This document shows positions 48,350-61,261 of a stretch of 64,000 bases of DNA, one piece after another (the first letter of the stretch is position 1; every line of letters begins with the position of its first letter). The stretch spans positions 1,054,001-1,118,000 of the forward strand of contig NC_061795.1 of the NCBI RefSeq assembly GCF_021462225.1, read 5' to 3'. The notes below the pieces were generated by a model, which was given only the letters and a program-made list of their open reading frames with translations, made no database searches and had not been told where the DNA came from. Source of the DNA: Girardinichthys multiradiatus (lineage: Eukaryota > Chordata > Actinopteri > Cyprinodontiformes > Goodeidae). Made by a program: the position numbers and the translations under genes.

Positions 48350-49600
48350 AAATAAAAAAAAACATCATACTCGTTGTACTTTTTCCCATTCTGTCAACTA
48401 CGCATAATCTTCAATATATTAGGATTTTATGTAATAGACCAACACAAAGTAGCACATAATTGGTAGGTGGCATTAAAATAATACACAATTTTCAAAATGT
48501 TTCAACTGTGGCATGCATTTCTATCTAACCCCCTTTACTCTGACACCCCCTAAATAAAATATAGTGTAACCAAATGCTTTCAGGATTCACCTAATCAGTA
48601 AATTGAATCCAGTTATGTGTAATTTAATCTCAGTAGAAATGCAGATGTTCTGCACAGGAAAACAGGGAAAAAACAACATTGTGAAGACCAAGGAACACAT
48701 GGGACAGGTCAGGGAGAAAGCTGTGGAGACATGTGAAGCAGGGTTTGGTTATAAAACAATAACCAAATGGAACAATGTTGGGTTCAAACATTGGGCTGCA
48801 ACGGGAAGACCCAAAATTACCCAAATTTCAATCTCTGAACATCTCACAGAGCTCTGCGATATGTTCCATCATCCAAAAATAGAGTTTGGCAGAACTGCAA
48901 ACCTAGCAAAACATGGCTATCCACCCAAACGGACAGGCCAGGCAAGGAGAGCATTAGTCAGTAACAGCCAATAGGCCCATGGTAACTCTGGTGGAGCTGT
49001 AGAGATCCACAGCTCAGTAACAAGACTCCTTTGAATGGACAGCTATCTGTCGTGCACAAATCTGGCCTTTGTCGAATAAGAGAGTCCCATTTAAACTTTA
49101 CCACAAGCCATATAGAGGACAGAGCAAACATGTGAATGGAGGTGTTCTGATCAGAGAACAAAATAATCATTTTGACCTGTGTGCAAAAGACTTTAGTCGG
49201 CATGACATCATGACTATAATGGCGAAGGCTTTGGACATACTTTTCCTGAGCAGGAACAGAGAAGCTGATCAATGTTGATGGGAACATGGATAAAGCTTAA
49301 CACACTGGAATGCTGGAAGAAACACTTTCCATGAAGTCTAAGCTTGAGATATTTGGCAAAAAAAAGAATGGAAAAAATGTCCAATTGTAGATGTGCAAAG
49401 CTCTCATCGTTATAACTAAAAATACTTGCAGCTGTAAGTGGATCAAGGCAAATCAATACAAATGCATGCAGCACCTTCACAGATTTTTATAAAACAATGT
49501 ATGGTTTTCTTTCTACTTCACAATACTATGTTACTTTGCATTGGTTTATCACATCAAATCTACTGAAATCTGTGGCTGGAAAACAATGAAATCTTGAAAG
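48350..49600 (+). mobile_element. Decayed Tc1-like element in nucb2 intron 1
   Basis: Terminal wording TAATAGACCAACACAAAGTAGC occurs on the left, with a matching complement-like end near 49530-49590. A long broken transposase frame at 48603-48974 shows helix-turn-helix-type wording. Further traces end near 49280. Confidence 0.6.
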
Positions 49601-50032
49601 GGCCACTGTGTTGTCAGAGTGGGAGCAACAAGGTGCTTTATCCTAACGGAGGACAGCACCTTCATTTACTCATCATTGCTAATTAGGAAGAGGCTAATTG
49701 ACTTAGAGATGAAATGTGGGATCATGTTGTGCAAGTTAGTCTTGATCTTTAAACAAACTGCCCCAAGAAAGACACCGAGCAACACACGTGATTACTGGAT
49801 TAAGACACAAGACGCTTATTTTGAAACGGTCGAAACATTTCATTTACATAAAGGCAGCAGATCTGTCACTGATACTCAATGCATCTAACAGACATGCCAA
49901 GCTAAATAAATAGTTATTTTATTAGAATCATGTAGGTAATATGTTAATTCATATTACCCAAGTCGTGGAAAAGCTACAGAACAAGCCGAATGGTTAACTG
50001 ATAAATGGCCTTTTATGTCAGGTAAGACTTAC

Positions 50033-50420
50033 TCTTCAAACACGTCACTTCTAGTTCCTCTTCTTATTCTTCTCCACCGTTAAATGTTCTTCGGTCAACG
50101 AAGCCAACATTCATCGGAGCCTGTTGACAGCCGTCATCTATCTACCGCCTCAGGTAGCTACAACCTAAACAAAGAGGTCGCATTTACCATGGTAACGCCC
50201 CGCCCCCCTACGTACCCATTGGACGGACAAAGTCCACTTTCTTTGTAAAACTGTCGCGTTGGGAGCTGATTGGATGTTGCACCTGCCACTCACAGGGTCT
50301 CCCACTCTAACGGTGGCTTAAGGTGAGTTGATCCAAACTGTACGTGGCGTTCAGACAACCCCAGACGGAGGCGGTGTCAGCAAGAAGTTACAGTTTCACG
50401 ATATGATCCCTGGTCTTAGT
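50033..50420. promoter_or_regulatory. nucb2 first (untranslated) exon and promoter region
   Basis: On the minus strand a GTAAGT donor lies directly after 50033, giving an untranslated exon from about 50170 to 50033 upstream of the ATG exon. The stretch 50040-50400 is richer in C, G and CpG than the rest of the locus, as expected for a promoter. On the plus strand a short ATG stretch at 50403 ends near a GTGAGT site. I cannot support a second gene from that. Confidence 0.5.
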
Positions 50421-53400
50421 GGTGAGTTTACATTTGATGCAAAGCTACTAGTAGATGATAAAAAGTTGCTTGTATTTTAGTGCGAACAATGTCGTAGTTG
50501 GAGTTGGGGGGAAATGCAAGCTTTGTGCACCTGCAGCAGCTCCTCCCAGAGCTGTATGGCAGAGCTATTCTTAAAGGTTTAATCCGAAAAAGAAAAAAAA
50601 AAAAACATGGGAAAAATATAGTGCTGAAACACACGAACTATGGTGTCTGCAAAAAAAAACAAAAAACGATTGTTTATTTCGTTATTATCTTATTACAAAT
50701 AACTGTATGTTGCAAGGTGCATACAAAATCCAAATGGAAAATGTTTAAAATAATTCCACTGAAATGTATGTTTTAAAAACTGACCACACTGGCAATACGG
50801 CTCACCACCCAGGGTGGCATCGCATGGAGGGGCACGAATATTAAAAAAAACTCTTGACCTGCTGACACACCAGCTCTTTGGTGGGAATCAGATTTGAGGA
50901 TTCTGACCAGCACTAAATTAAAGGGGTATTTGACTGTTATGTAGCAATCTGGCTGTATTTGCTGATTTAAATGGAATTTAGACTGAATTTATCTAACACT
51001 TTTCCAATCATATTGATAATTCAAAGCATTCTAACACTCTTTCACCCACCTCCATTCTCAAACATACAGTGATACACAGTGGTCTTTGGGGTTCATTTAA
51101 CTCATCCAAAGGCACATCAACATGTGGAAGAGGAGCAAGCTGGGATCAAACCCGCAACATTCTGACCAGAACACTATTACTCTTGCCCTTGAGCCTCAGC
51201 CTTCCAAGGATACCTGAACAGAGATTCTTTAAAACACTCATAGCGATTTGTGAAACATTTATTCTGTTTGGGAAACCCACAAAACAGAGCATTTTCTATT
51301 TTATTTTTTCGGTATTTGGGCAACTTGAGATTGTGATGAGCATGAAAATCTCTGGTCAGGTCTGGACTGATGGAATCTACACTCTACCTATTCCAACTTA
51401 TGGGGTGCCCAAAGAAGGGTACCATCCATGCAAAAACTGCCTCTGATCAGATATATTTTCTGGAGTAGGGTTTCATTTACTACCATGGATCTTGGTTACA
51501 TCTACTAGAGTTAGATATAACCTAGATCCATAATCAGCAGAATCAACACAACAATAAAAATGTTTCTCACTAAGCCTTAACTATAAATTAACTACACATG
51601 TATTTAAACAAATGACAGTTCTCCTTTTGCTGACTGAATTGTGATCAGTTTTGATATGGTGCATTTTAAATGCTCTGTAAGCACATAGAATAAATATTTA
51701 AATACGGGGAACTTTGACACTAGCACTTCTGTTCACACCGTGGCGCGGTTTACAAATCTCTCGAGAGCGTGGTCCATTTCAATCTCCAGCTTGATTACGT
51801 CACCAACTAAATGAAAACCTTTGTCAGGTGTATTTTACTGAAAATTACCATTATCAGTGCAACTTTTAGCATATCTGGTTAAGGGATCACCTCACTAAAA
51901 GAAGTCTTGATTGAAGATTCTCCTCTGTCGGACCAACATGATTTTTTCCTAAATTTGAAATATGTGCACTGTGTATTAATTGCTATGTTGTGCACACATG
52001 GACACATGTTATATGACTGTTACATTAAATACTATAATTTCTACCTGTGTATACTGCAATTCCAAATACAGGTAGATGACAGATCTCCAAAAACTTGAAT
52101 ATATGGTGAGAAAGTAAAATATTTTTTGTCACTCACTTCAGATGGCATAACACGTATATTGTAAAGATTCAACTCAAGTAATTTAGATGATTATGGCTTA
52201 CAGATAATAAAGGGAGAGGCTAGGTACACCCTGGACAGGTCACCAGTCTGTCACAGGGTAACACAGAGATAAAGAGGACAACAACAGTGCCCACACATTC
52301 ATTCCTAAGGGTGATTACAATTTAGAGTAACCAGTTACCTTGACAGGCATGTTTTAAGACTGTGGGGGGTGGGGGGGGGAATATGAATTGATGTGCAAAT
52401 TTTGGTATAATAAAGAATTAGTCATCTTCTTCCTTGTATCTTCTTCTTCCACTTGGTCTCGTTCTCAGAAGATTTGGCGTTCGATTTCATTGCTATGCTC
52501 TACCTCTCCGTTAAGCCCAACACCACCCATTCAGCATCCTTGCTTTCGGACTGCCTTTGTGATATTAAATAATCAAACTGAACCCCAAGAAAACTGAATT
52601 TCTCTTTGTTGGCACCAAGTCCACTTTAACCAAATATAACAGTTTCACAATTGCTTGATGATTCCACAGTTTCTCCCTCCCCTCAAGCTAAGAGTCTGGG
52701 TGTAAGCCTTCTCCAGAAGCACTTTATCTTTTGAGTCACATGTCAATACCATCACTCGGTCAGCATATTTCCACCTTTGACACATCAGCCGTCTCCGTCC
52801 ACCTCTTACAACCACCAGAACAGCTGTCCTCGTAAATGCAATTGTCACTTCTCGATTAGATTACTGTAACTCCCTTCTTTTAGGTCTTCCTATCTACACA
52901 GAGCTCGGATCATTGCTAGAACCCCCTGTATAAAACACATCTCTCCTATCCTTAAACATCTTAACTGGTTACCTATCAAATGCAAGATTACAAGACTTTT
53001 CATTTTTGAAGCTCTCAATTACTTGGCACCTCTTTACATCACTGATCTTCTTTGTTATAACACACCCTCTGGAACACTTCCGCATCCTTCCTTCTTGTTA
53101 TACCTCCTGCCTGCCTGACAACAGGAGGGTCCAGAGGATTCTCCCTCAAGGCCCTCCATCTTTGGATCTCTCTCTGTTCTCTGTCTCTGTCCTCATTTAA
53201 ATCTGATCTCAAAATTCGCTTCTTTAAACTTGTTTATTCTGTTTATTCTCATTATTTATACCAATAATTGTTTTCATGTTGTTGTTAATTGCTCTTATAT
53301 AGTTTTATTGTTTATCTCTTTTATTGTTTTTGTATCTTTTCTTGATCGGTGACCTTAAGTGACTTGAAAGGCGCCTTAAAATAAAAAGCATTATTTTTAT

Positions 53401-53780
53401 TATTAAAACAAAATGAGTATGCATGAATAACATCATTATAAAACAAAAAACAATTAGCAAGAAAAAACGTACATTTCCCACTTACTTGACCTCCAAATGG
53501 CACAGCAGGCTCAGCAGATAGAAATTGTCGTTAGAACAGTAAAGCTTGTGCACAAACAATAAGTCTCACTTTAACAACACAAACTGTGGGTGTGTGTCTG
53601 TGTCTGGTGCATTTTTGATTAAAACATGCTTGTTCTTCATTCAGTGAAATAACTAGAGGTGGGTAAATTTGCCAGAGATAGTACTCAAATAAGAGTAGCA
53701 TTATATCAAAATAATATTCCTCAGGCAAAAGAACGAAGTAAGGTGTAGTAAAACTCCTCCTAGAAATACCATTATTCAAG
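50420..53780. other. nucb2–pik3c2a intergenic interval
   Basis: Contains a partial dispersed repeat (52205-52390, minus) and a broken LINE (52440-53400). The remainder, 50420-52200, holds no gene or repeat I can name. Confidence 0.5.
52440..53400 (+). mobile_element. Non-LTR retrotransposon 3' fragment, decayed
   Basis: Broken frames read SFESHVNTITRSAYFHL and then [16 protein letters not shown] (near 52840), the C-terminal RT region of LINEs. The end reads TGAAAGGCGCCTTAAAATAAAA followed by a (TTA)-rich tail. Stops and frameshifts are frequent. Confidence 0.7.
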
Positions 53781-53787
53781 TTATTGT

Positions 53788-53883
53788 AACTACTTACTAT
53801 TTACTTACTATTTACTTACTATTTACTTACTATTTACTTACTATTTACTTACTATTTACTTACTATTTACTTACTATTTACTT
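53788..53883. repeat. 11-bp tandem repeat (ACTTACTATTT)n
   Basis: About 8.7 near-perfect units, ending about 40 bp upstream of the GC-rich first pik3c2a exon. Confidence 0.9.
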
Positions 53884-53929
53884 CTCCAATCTGACTTTTT
53901 GCGCACATGCGTCGGCCACCGATGCAGTA

Positions 53930-54123
53930 GCTGCTGTTGTCCATGGGGTGGCGCTGTATATCTATGTAACTTGTTGGAGCAGAAACGCTGCTTTCCAGAC
54001 TTCCATCCAGAAGTCGGTCGACTACGCCGACCAACTCAACAGGAACTGACGTCTACTTTGTGCAAGTGGATGGAAAAATGCAGGCTGCAGAAAAAATGGC
54101 TCCAAACACCGGACCGCTGAAAG
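53930..54123 (+). promoter_or_regulatory. pik3c2a: Untranslated first exon of pik3c2a (start approximate)
   Basis: A GC-richer stretch ends in a GTGAGA donor right after 54123. It contains an ATG at 54078 and another in the same frame at 54096, opening the upstream ORF that continues in later leader exons. The 5' boundary is not visible. Confidence 0.6.
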
Positions 54124-57100
54124 GTGAGAAACAAACATTTTTTTTTTTTACAGCAGGTCTCAGAAAAAGTTGAAGTTTGTAGATGTGTGATGTTAGCCGT
54201 TGTGCCATCGTCGTGTGTTCCTGCTTCCCGTTAGAGAAACCTGCACTTCTTCCTTGTTAGTTGGCAGGACCAAAGCTGGCAATTGCCCGAGTACTTTTAA
54301 ATGATTTAACCGTTGTCACTTAGTGGTAGGAAGAGTGCTTAAAGCCGTGGTTGTCTGGGTCAAGTCAGTGATGTTTGTTTAAACATGATGTTTGCTGCTC
54401 CTGGTCCAGCTGGTTTAGCAGCTAGCCTCGGAGAACCTCTAAAGTTGGAGTTCCCTTAAAGCGGCTACCAAAAGTAGCAAAAAGTGGCTATCTGAGCTAA
54501 TTCACGAAGTTCAGCTTTTACTATGAATTGAAATTGCGTCATGCTAACAGCGACCCAGTTCTGTTTGTAAAGATGTCAACAAAGCAAAACCCCCCAAACA
54601 AAGATCATATGATGTAGACACAGAACCTTACTTTGTGTCAAGGGACAGAGGAGCGAAGTTAACTGATCCAACAATCGGTACCGTGTTTGTATTCTGTAAC
54701 TTTAACTGCTCATTACTTCACGACAAACGTATTTAAACTGATTTTTTATCTGTATTACATTTCTTACAGGCTTTTTTCCCTTGATAATACAAAAGGAAAA
54801 TGAAAGTTTCCTTTAAAAGCAGCTGTAATGGAAACTAGATAAGAGCTGCTTTGGGGTATTTAATGCGCTCTCTAGGTGGTTTTCTTTCATTTTATGTCCT
54901 TCTGAAGGAAAGAAAATTGTAAAAATGGAGGCATTATTGTTTCACTTCTGTTTGGTTATGTGTTCAGCCTACACAGCCACATTATGTCAGTTTTTATTCA
55001 TCTTTATATTTACAATTTCAATCTTTTGCACAGATCAACAGCCCTGCCATAAAAGGTAGTTGAAGATTTTCAGTGTTCTATTTATTGAGATCTTCCAAAC
55101 CTGTAAATGCTGTATGGCTTGGTTACATATTTCCCTCTTTAAGGATCTTCGGCTGTACTCTGATCTGCTGCAAAATATAGTGCTAACATCTGCACTTTTG
55201 TTTTTACAGCCTCGGGAAACAGATTTGCAGTCACATAGTGTACATCACGCTGTCCAGCATTCAAACCCGGTTGAACCAGAACTAAATACTTTTGCAGATA
55301 TGAGGTTTTTAAACTTTCTTGTGTTTATTCATACTCAGATGTGTATGAACTTTCCATATATTAGAAAACACACTGAACAAATTGTTGTAAATGTTTTATT
55401 AAGAGTGAACACTAGATTTATTGTTTCATCAAATAAGGCGATTTGTCAAAGCTTTTAAAGAAGTTCTGAAAATTAGGAAAACCTGCAACATCAATATTAT
55501 TTTAATACTATGGTGGCCATATTATTTGATATTAACCCACATATTCCTTAATCTTCTCTTTACATTCCCACAATGTACCTACCACTCTTTGCACCTGCTG
55601 GTTACTGTCATCAAGGTGCAATGTGCTGTTAAAAAGTTACCATTTCAAGGCCACTGTAATTTTCTTTCTTACTGGTTCTACAAGGGTTGTCACGATACAA
55701 ACATTTCAAACTCACTACCTATACTAAGGAAATTACTCCATACTATATTCCATACCACGTCCATGACACTCAAGACAACGTTTGGGAGTTGTTACTATAA
55801 ACAAACTAAACTGAACATTTTTTTTTTAGTCACATGGTTCTTTCTAATTAAGAGCAAAAATATGATTAATTAAAATATGACAATATTTTAACTTCATTCA
55901 TTAGGTCAAAACAACTAAGGGACATGTCTAAAAGTGTCACTTCCCTGTTTGGCAAAGCTGTGTAATCATTACATGTTATTATTCTTTAAGTATATATCTT
56001 AAATTCTGTCATGCAATTAATTTTCCTATAATTGCGTATCATTAGGGCGCCACTGTGTGCTTCCATTTACCTGTGAATTTGCTGTTAATACAAGTATATT
56101 TTACTACTGAAGTACATGGAAAGGATTGTTACAAACTGAAATAAATTGTGTTTCAAAACAAACATGGATCTGGCTTATAAAAAACACATTTTCACAGTGT
56201 AAACAAGGATCTGGTCCTGCAGATATATTCAGCAGCCCTGTACAGTTACTGTGTTTCTGAAAAGTTTACTAAATATTTTTAGTTATCAATTACAGCACCA
56301 GGGGAGGTTTCTACAGATTCCTACTTTTCTTCTGCTCCAGTTGTAAGCTTCAGTCTGGCTCCACCATTTATTAGTGTTTACCTGTGTTGTTATCAGCCAA
56401 ATTGGACTCTGATTGCTTTACAACTCGATGGGTGGGGGGTGCACGGGTTTGTTTCGTTGCTTCGCTATTTAGTAGCTGACTGACAGCTCAGTCAGCTACT
56501 AAATGATGAACATTTTCCTGCGTTAATTCATACCTTAGTAGAATGGAGAATTGCGTGGTTCACGTCTCGACGGGGGGATCTCAGACTGACAGAACAAAAC
56601 CGTTGCGTTGTTCATGGAGCTAATATTTAAACAGGTAGCAATTGCTTATGTTGTCCGGGAGTTTTACTACTTCACTGTTGCAGATACAGGACCTTTATTG
56701 GCCTTTTTTAAGTTGCTCACAAACATCAGTGTCATAGCATTAGCTTGTAGCATTAACACAGCTAGCATGTAGCATCTTTTAACATTTCGTGTGTTCCCTG
56801 TCCATCTGCCTTATAGGCAAAGTACCTCTGAACAACATTTTTGTGTTTGCCTTGTCGGCTAAAGAGAGACACTTGTGTAATTGTTTACTGGGTGCTCTCG
56901 CCATGTTAGCAGAGTTTAAAGTTCCAGCTGGAGCTCATTGTTTTGGTCAGGTAAGGCTGCAGGGAGGGGAGGGGCTCAGTGTCTCTGTTATTGCAGCGCT
57001 GCTGGCGTAACATGTGCAATAAATGAGTATCTTAAAATGATAAATGTTTTTGTATCATTATAATGATAACCCAAGTTCCTAGGGTTAAAGGTCCTTTCGA

Positions 57101-60100
57101 AGAGATGCCAGAAACAGTGCGTTAAGGTCCAGAGTTTTCTCTGGCTGTATAGAGCATAGAATACTGGATCATTGCCCCTCCCATACCTGTTGCTGTGTAC
57201 TAAGGCTCAGCTGGCTCTGCTTATTTCAGTTTTCCCTAAGTATGGTAAAATATATCAGTGTAATATTTTGGGAAACAAGTAGTTTAAAAATTCTAAATGT
57301 AGTTGATTATTTTCTAAATCAAAAGGGACAAGAAATAAATGTTACTGATAAAATTCTTGTTTTTGCCATTATATGAATAATTGTTGGTTTCTTGTTTTAA
57401 ATTAAAGTAATTAGAACGCAGAGAAGTGGAAGAGTTTTTAGTATTAGTCTTTGTTCTCTGTAGACATATTCTGTAAAACTTAATTTTTGGCAAAATAAGA
57501 CACAAAAATATCTCTTACTGTCTCTAAGTGGGTTTAAGCATTGCTTGGTATGATTTTTAGGACGTTACCAGAGTTTGGGGGATTTCATCTCAATTGAATG
57601 TCTGTGCTGAAAGTGGCAAAACTGGAATTGTAACAGGTTGATCCATCCATGATGCACTGATCCTCAATACCAAACTACCCACAGCAATCCACGCATTTTG
57701 GGGGAACTTTTCAGCATGACAAATTCCTTAGCTGCACAATAGTGTTGGGCGAGCCCGAGTCCCGGCACAGCCGGACTTCTCCACCACAATGGGAGGGGAA
57801 GCTCAGCAGAGGCCCCTGATGCCTGGGGAGAGAAGGAACTCACTCAACCCCTGCGCTGCGATCGTTCGATGAATGGTTGCTTTGAGGACGTGCTGTGTCA
57901 TCTAGAGCCACCATACAATCTGAGAAAAGTTTGTTTGGATTATTATTGCTAGAATGGTGAATGTGTCATCTATTTTTCGTTGCATGGAAGGAACAGAGCC
58001 CTGTCTTTTTCACAATTTATGTAAAAAATAATTTACTAATAATAAAACAATTGTTTTTAAAAACAACTTGTAGATTTGTAAACTAACAAATATTTGAGTA
58101 ATTGTGACGAGTCAGTTGTCTTCTCATTAATAGCCTTGTCATTGTTTTATTTAGTCATCTGTGGTATGCAGGCACCCCGGGTGCAATGTGTACCTTCTGA
58201 GATTAAAGGAAACATGAAGAAAGTATAGTTTCTTGTGAAGTACCTGTGAAAGTAATGGATACTGATCTGAGTGGTCTGACCCACATGATGCCAAGGGATT
58301 TTCAAAGCAAGCTGATGCCAAGTAGCATATGTGACAAATTGCAGTTGGTCAATAAGCAATTAAAATGCGCTAAGAGCAACAAAGCATTGATCATTTATAA
58401 AGCCTTGCTGTGGCTTAGCAGTTAGCATTAGAAACCTGTTTTAGGTCACTGTTCCACAATAACCCCCCTTACCCCAATTATAGATCCCTTTGTGATTTTG
58501 CATCATATGGACAAGAAACAGTACAGAGAACTGGTGGACCGCTTTGTGGCATGGTGTAGAAACAATTATCTTGAAGGTAAAAAAAACAAAACAAAGGAGA
58601 TGATTGTAGATTTTAAGAGAAAGAGGAACAGGTCAAACGCTATTTCCATCATTGGGGAAAAAGTGGAGGTGGTGGAGGAGTATAAATACCTCGGTGTTCA
58701 CCTGGACAACAGACTAGAGTGGAGATGCAACTGTGAAGCCATCTACAAGAAGGGACAGAGTAGACTGTACTTCTTGAGGAAGCTTAGATCCTTTGGTGTT
58801 TGCAGCAAGATGCTGCAGATCTTCTATAAGTCTGTTGTGGAGAGTCTGATCTCTTCTACCATCATCTGCTGGGGAAGCAGCATCAGAGCCAGGGACTTAA
58901 AAAAGCTCAACAAGCTGATAAAGAAGGCTGGTTCTGTTGTGGGGACTCCTCTGGAACCTCTGGAGATCATTGTGGAAAGAAGGATTCTTCATAAAATGAA
59001 GAACATTATGGAGAACCCTGAGCATCCTCTTCATGAGACTGTCCTACAACAACAGAGTGTCTTCAGTCAGAGGCTTCTTCAGATCTGCTGTAAGACGGAG
59101 CGCTACAGGAGATCCTTCCTGCCCACAGCCATCAACATCTACAACGGCTCTTTGAGGAAACCTTCATAATATGAGCTACAACAACATTTTATTTCCCTTT
59201 GGGAATAATAAAGTATTTTTGAATTGAATTGAATACAAGTTGATCTGCCGAGATGTTTGCTCTCAGTGCGTGCTGCTGGAGTTGCAGAATAAAAGGGGTG
59301 TGACTTCTCGCTTACAGCATAGACTTGAGCAGCATGAATAAAGATGTGTTAGGGATTTCCTTGACATCTAGCAGAGCTGTGTATCGCGTTGCTCTTGCAT
59401 TTTGTCTAAATGCCTTTAGCGCCATCCTCAACATGTCTTTTTCTGCCTCATGCTGTTGAGCAATGTTTATCCCCAAACAGATGGATACATGAGAATAATT
59501 TGGTGGCTCTGGCACTGATGCTGCCTGCTTTGAGTCGTCACTGCGTCACACTTGTTTCGCAGTCTTGAGGTGTGTGACATTGGTGGGTTGACTTTAACCC
59601 CCCTATTTCATGTCGAGACCATTAAGCTGATGCGAAGAACACATGTAGATCATGCAACAAACATCATGTGAAAGGAGCTTAAGATGCACATAGAAATTGG
59701 CTGTTTAGTATTGAATGGTTTTCTGCACACTCAAAGGAACACACGAGGAGTGCTTTTTTAGTTATTCTAGCCATGCTAATATACGATGCTAAAGTAGGTT
59801 TAAAATGTGAACTCTGTAACCTGTCTTTTTTTTTTTAATAATAGAAAACCTTGTTTTACACCCTATGATTTCCTACACACACGATTGGATATCAACCACT
59901 TGGCTGAGTAGTAAATCTCTAGGTAGACGTTTGACATAGCTGTTTACTTGATCCTTTATTTCTTTTTTCTTGTTTTGAATAAGTTTTACCATTTCTATAC
60001 GGGTCATTTATTTATGTTTTTCTTCTTTTTTAGGTATTTAAATCTTTGCAACGCGTCCTTTTCGGCCACACTGACGTAAAAGTTGTCATACTCATGGCTC

Positions 60101-60111
60101 CCTCCACCTGA
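54078..60111 (+). CDS. Putative spliced 85-codon upstream ORF in the pik3c2a leader
   Basis: Exons 54078-54123, 56817-56950 and 60034-60111. The first junction is phase 1, the second phase 0, and all sites are GT-AG. The frame stays open to TGA at 60109-60111, and the pik3c2a ATG begins at 60116. The product starts MQAAEKMAPNTGPLKG, its middle exon reads KVPLNNIFVFALSAKERHLC then CLLGALAMLAEFKVPAGAH, and its end reads FGHTDVKVVILMAPST. It has no signal peptide and looks like a small globular alpha/beta protein. I do not recognise the family. The middle exon is inferred from open frame and splice signals only. If it is skipped, the frame stops after two codons in the third exon, giving a 17-codon ORF. 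Confidence 0.45.
54124..56816. other. First pik3c2a leader intron
   Basis: AT-rich. I see no gene or well-defined repeat besides the hairpin at 56467-56504. Short ORFs at 55060-55873 have no family features. Confidence 0.5.
56467..56504. repeat. Perfect 17-bp hairpin
   Basis: The arms at 56467-56483 and 56488-56504 are exact reverse complements around a 4-nt loop (CAGC). Confidence 0.9.
58492..59225 (+). mobile_element. L2/Rex1-type LINE, 5' truncated, RT C-terminal part open
   Basis: 225 open codons of the region after the RT catalytic motif: KTKEMIVDF, YKYLGVHLDN, YKKGQSRLYFLRKLRSF, then ERYRRSFLPTAINIYN and a stop at 59169. The 3' end is TTTGGGAATAATAAAGTA with a TTGAA-type tail. The catalytic Asp motif is upstream of the truncation. 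The frame is unusually clean for such a fragment. The clade (L2 versus Rex1/Babar) is not settled. Confidence 0.8.
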
Positions 60112-60115
60112 CAGA

Positions 60116-61261
60116 ATGGCCCAGACACATAATGGTAATGGATTCAAGATGGATGTCCCCAAGCCAAAGGATGTTGTGGGTAAGGAGGAAGCCCTCCGCA
60201 TGGAAGAAGAGGCATTGGCTAAATTGAAACGGGAGAAGAGACATACGGTTTCAGTTTTAACCCCCTCATCTTCCTTGAAACCATCAAAGTTCACCAATCC
60301 CACTGCTGCTCAGCCTTTGCCTTTTGCTAGTACACCTGACAAGGACCTCATTGTCTTCCCAGAAACCAAGAAACAGGCAGAGGGGGACAAGTTCAAGGAT
60401 ATTGATGTGGACAAGCTGACTAATGAGGAGCTTGAGAAACTCCTACTTGATGAAAACTTTGGCGTTAACAGCAAAGCATCCTGCCCCTCAGCATTGCTGG
60501 GATTTAACCTCAGTGCCTCTTACCCTGGTGGAAATGCCTGTAGCTCCTCTCCTTTCCAGAGCAATCAGTGGACATCAGTTCTGAGCACTCAATCTAATTC
60601 TAGTGTGAGCACTCCAACCCACCAACCCAGCACACTCTACTCTTCAGCTCCGTTTCCCAAACCAGGCTCATTTCAAAATGGTTTCACTCCACCCATGCCA
60701 TCATTCATGGCCCTTCCGCCTCAGCAGCCACCCTTCATGACTTTACCTCCCATCCAGGCTCCCGCAGCCTTAGTTTTCCCAAAACCAACCGTGGACCCCG
60801 AAATGGCCAAACTGTTTGACAAGATTGCAAGCACCTCAGAATACTTGAAGAACGGTAGATCCTCCGGCACTGACGTGGATTCTTCACAAGTGAGCCCAGC
60901 CTCATTGGCACCAAATCCACCTCCTCAACAGGCAGCCGCTGTAGAATCTTCCAACATCAGCCGCTTTGAGTGGCTGGATCTGGACCCACTTACAAAACAT
61001 AAAGCTGAGAATGAGGAAGCATCCGTTGTGCCAGGAAGTGATGCACAGATTGTACCAGGGGTTTCTGCTGGGGATCCTTGGGATGCCGTTCTTGAAACAG
61101 AAGGGAACAATGTTGGTTGCAGCAGTAGCCCCACTTTGCAGGGGAAACCTTCACAAACCGTTCGTATACAGCAGAGGAGAGCTTCAACCGGGGCACCTGT
61201 TACTAGGAGCCACTCGCTCAATAACCCAGGGATGTCTTCCCAGCAGAAACCAAGCAATCAG
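60116..61261 (+). CDS. pik3c2a: PI3-kinase class II alpha, N-terminal exon (gene continues past window)
   Basis: Phosphoinositide 3-kinase C2 domain-containing subunit alpha, which makes PtdIns(3,4)P2 at clathrin-coated and endosomal membranes. This exon encodes the first 382 residues, the disordered clathrin-binding N-terminal region. The start MAQTHNGNGF, EEALRMEEEALAKLKREKR, DVDKLTNEELEKLLLD, AKLFDKIASTSEYLKNG, FEWLDLDPLTKHK and GDPWDAVLE match the known order in vertebrate PIK3C2A. The donor GTAAGT follows CAG at 61261, phase 0. The exon itself starts at 60034 with 82 nt of leader. The frame is open further upstream without an ATG, so 60116 is the start. Ras-binding, C2, helical, kinase, PX and second C2 domains lie outside the window. 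Confidence 0.92.

Noticed and set aside
50398..50425. Short ATG stretch before a GTGAGT, a possible divergent gene start
   Set aside because: Only a handful of codons and no following exon was found.
53788..53883. CRISPR-like direct repeats
   Set aside because: Units are 11 bp with no spacers, and the genome is eukaryotic. It is a minisatellite.
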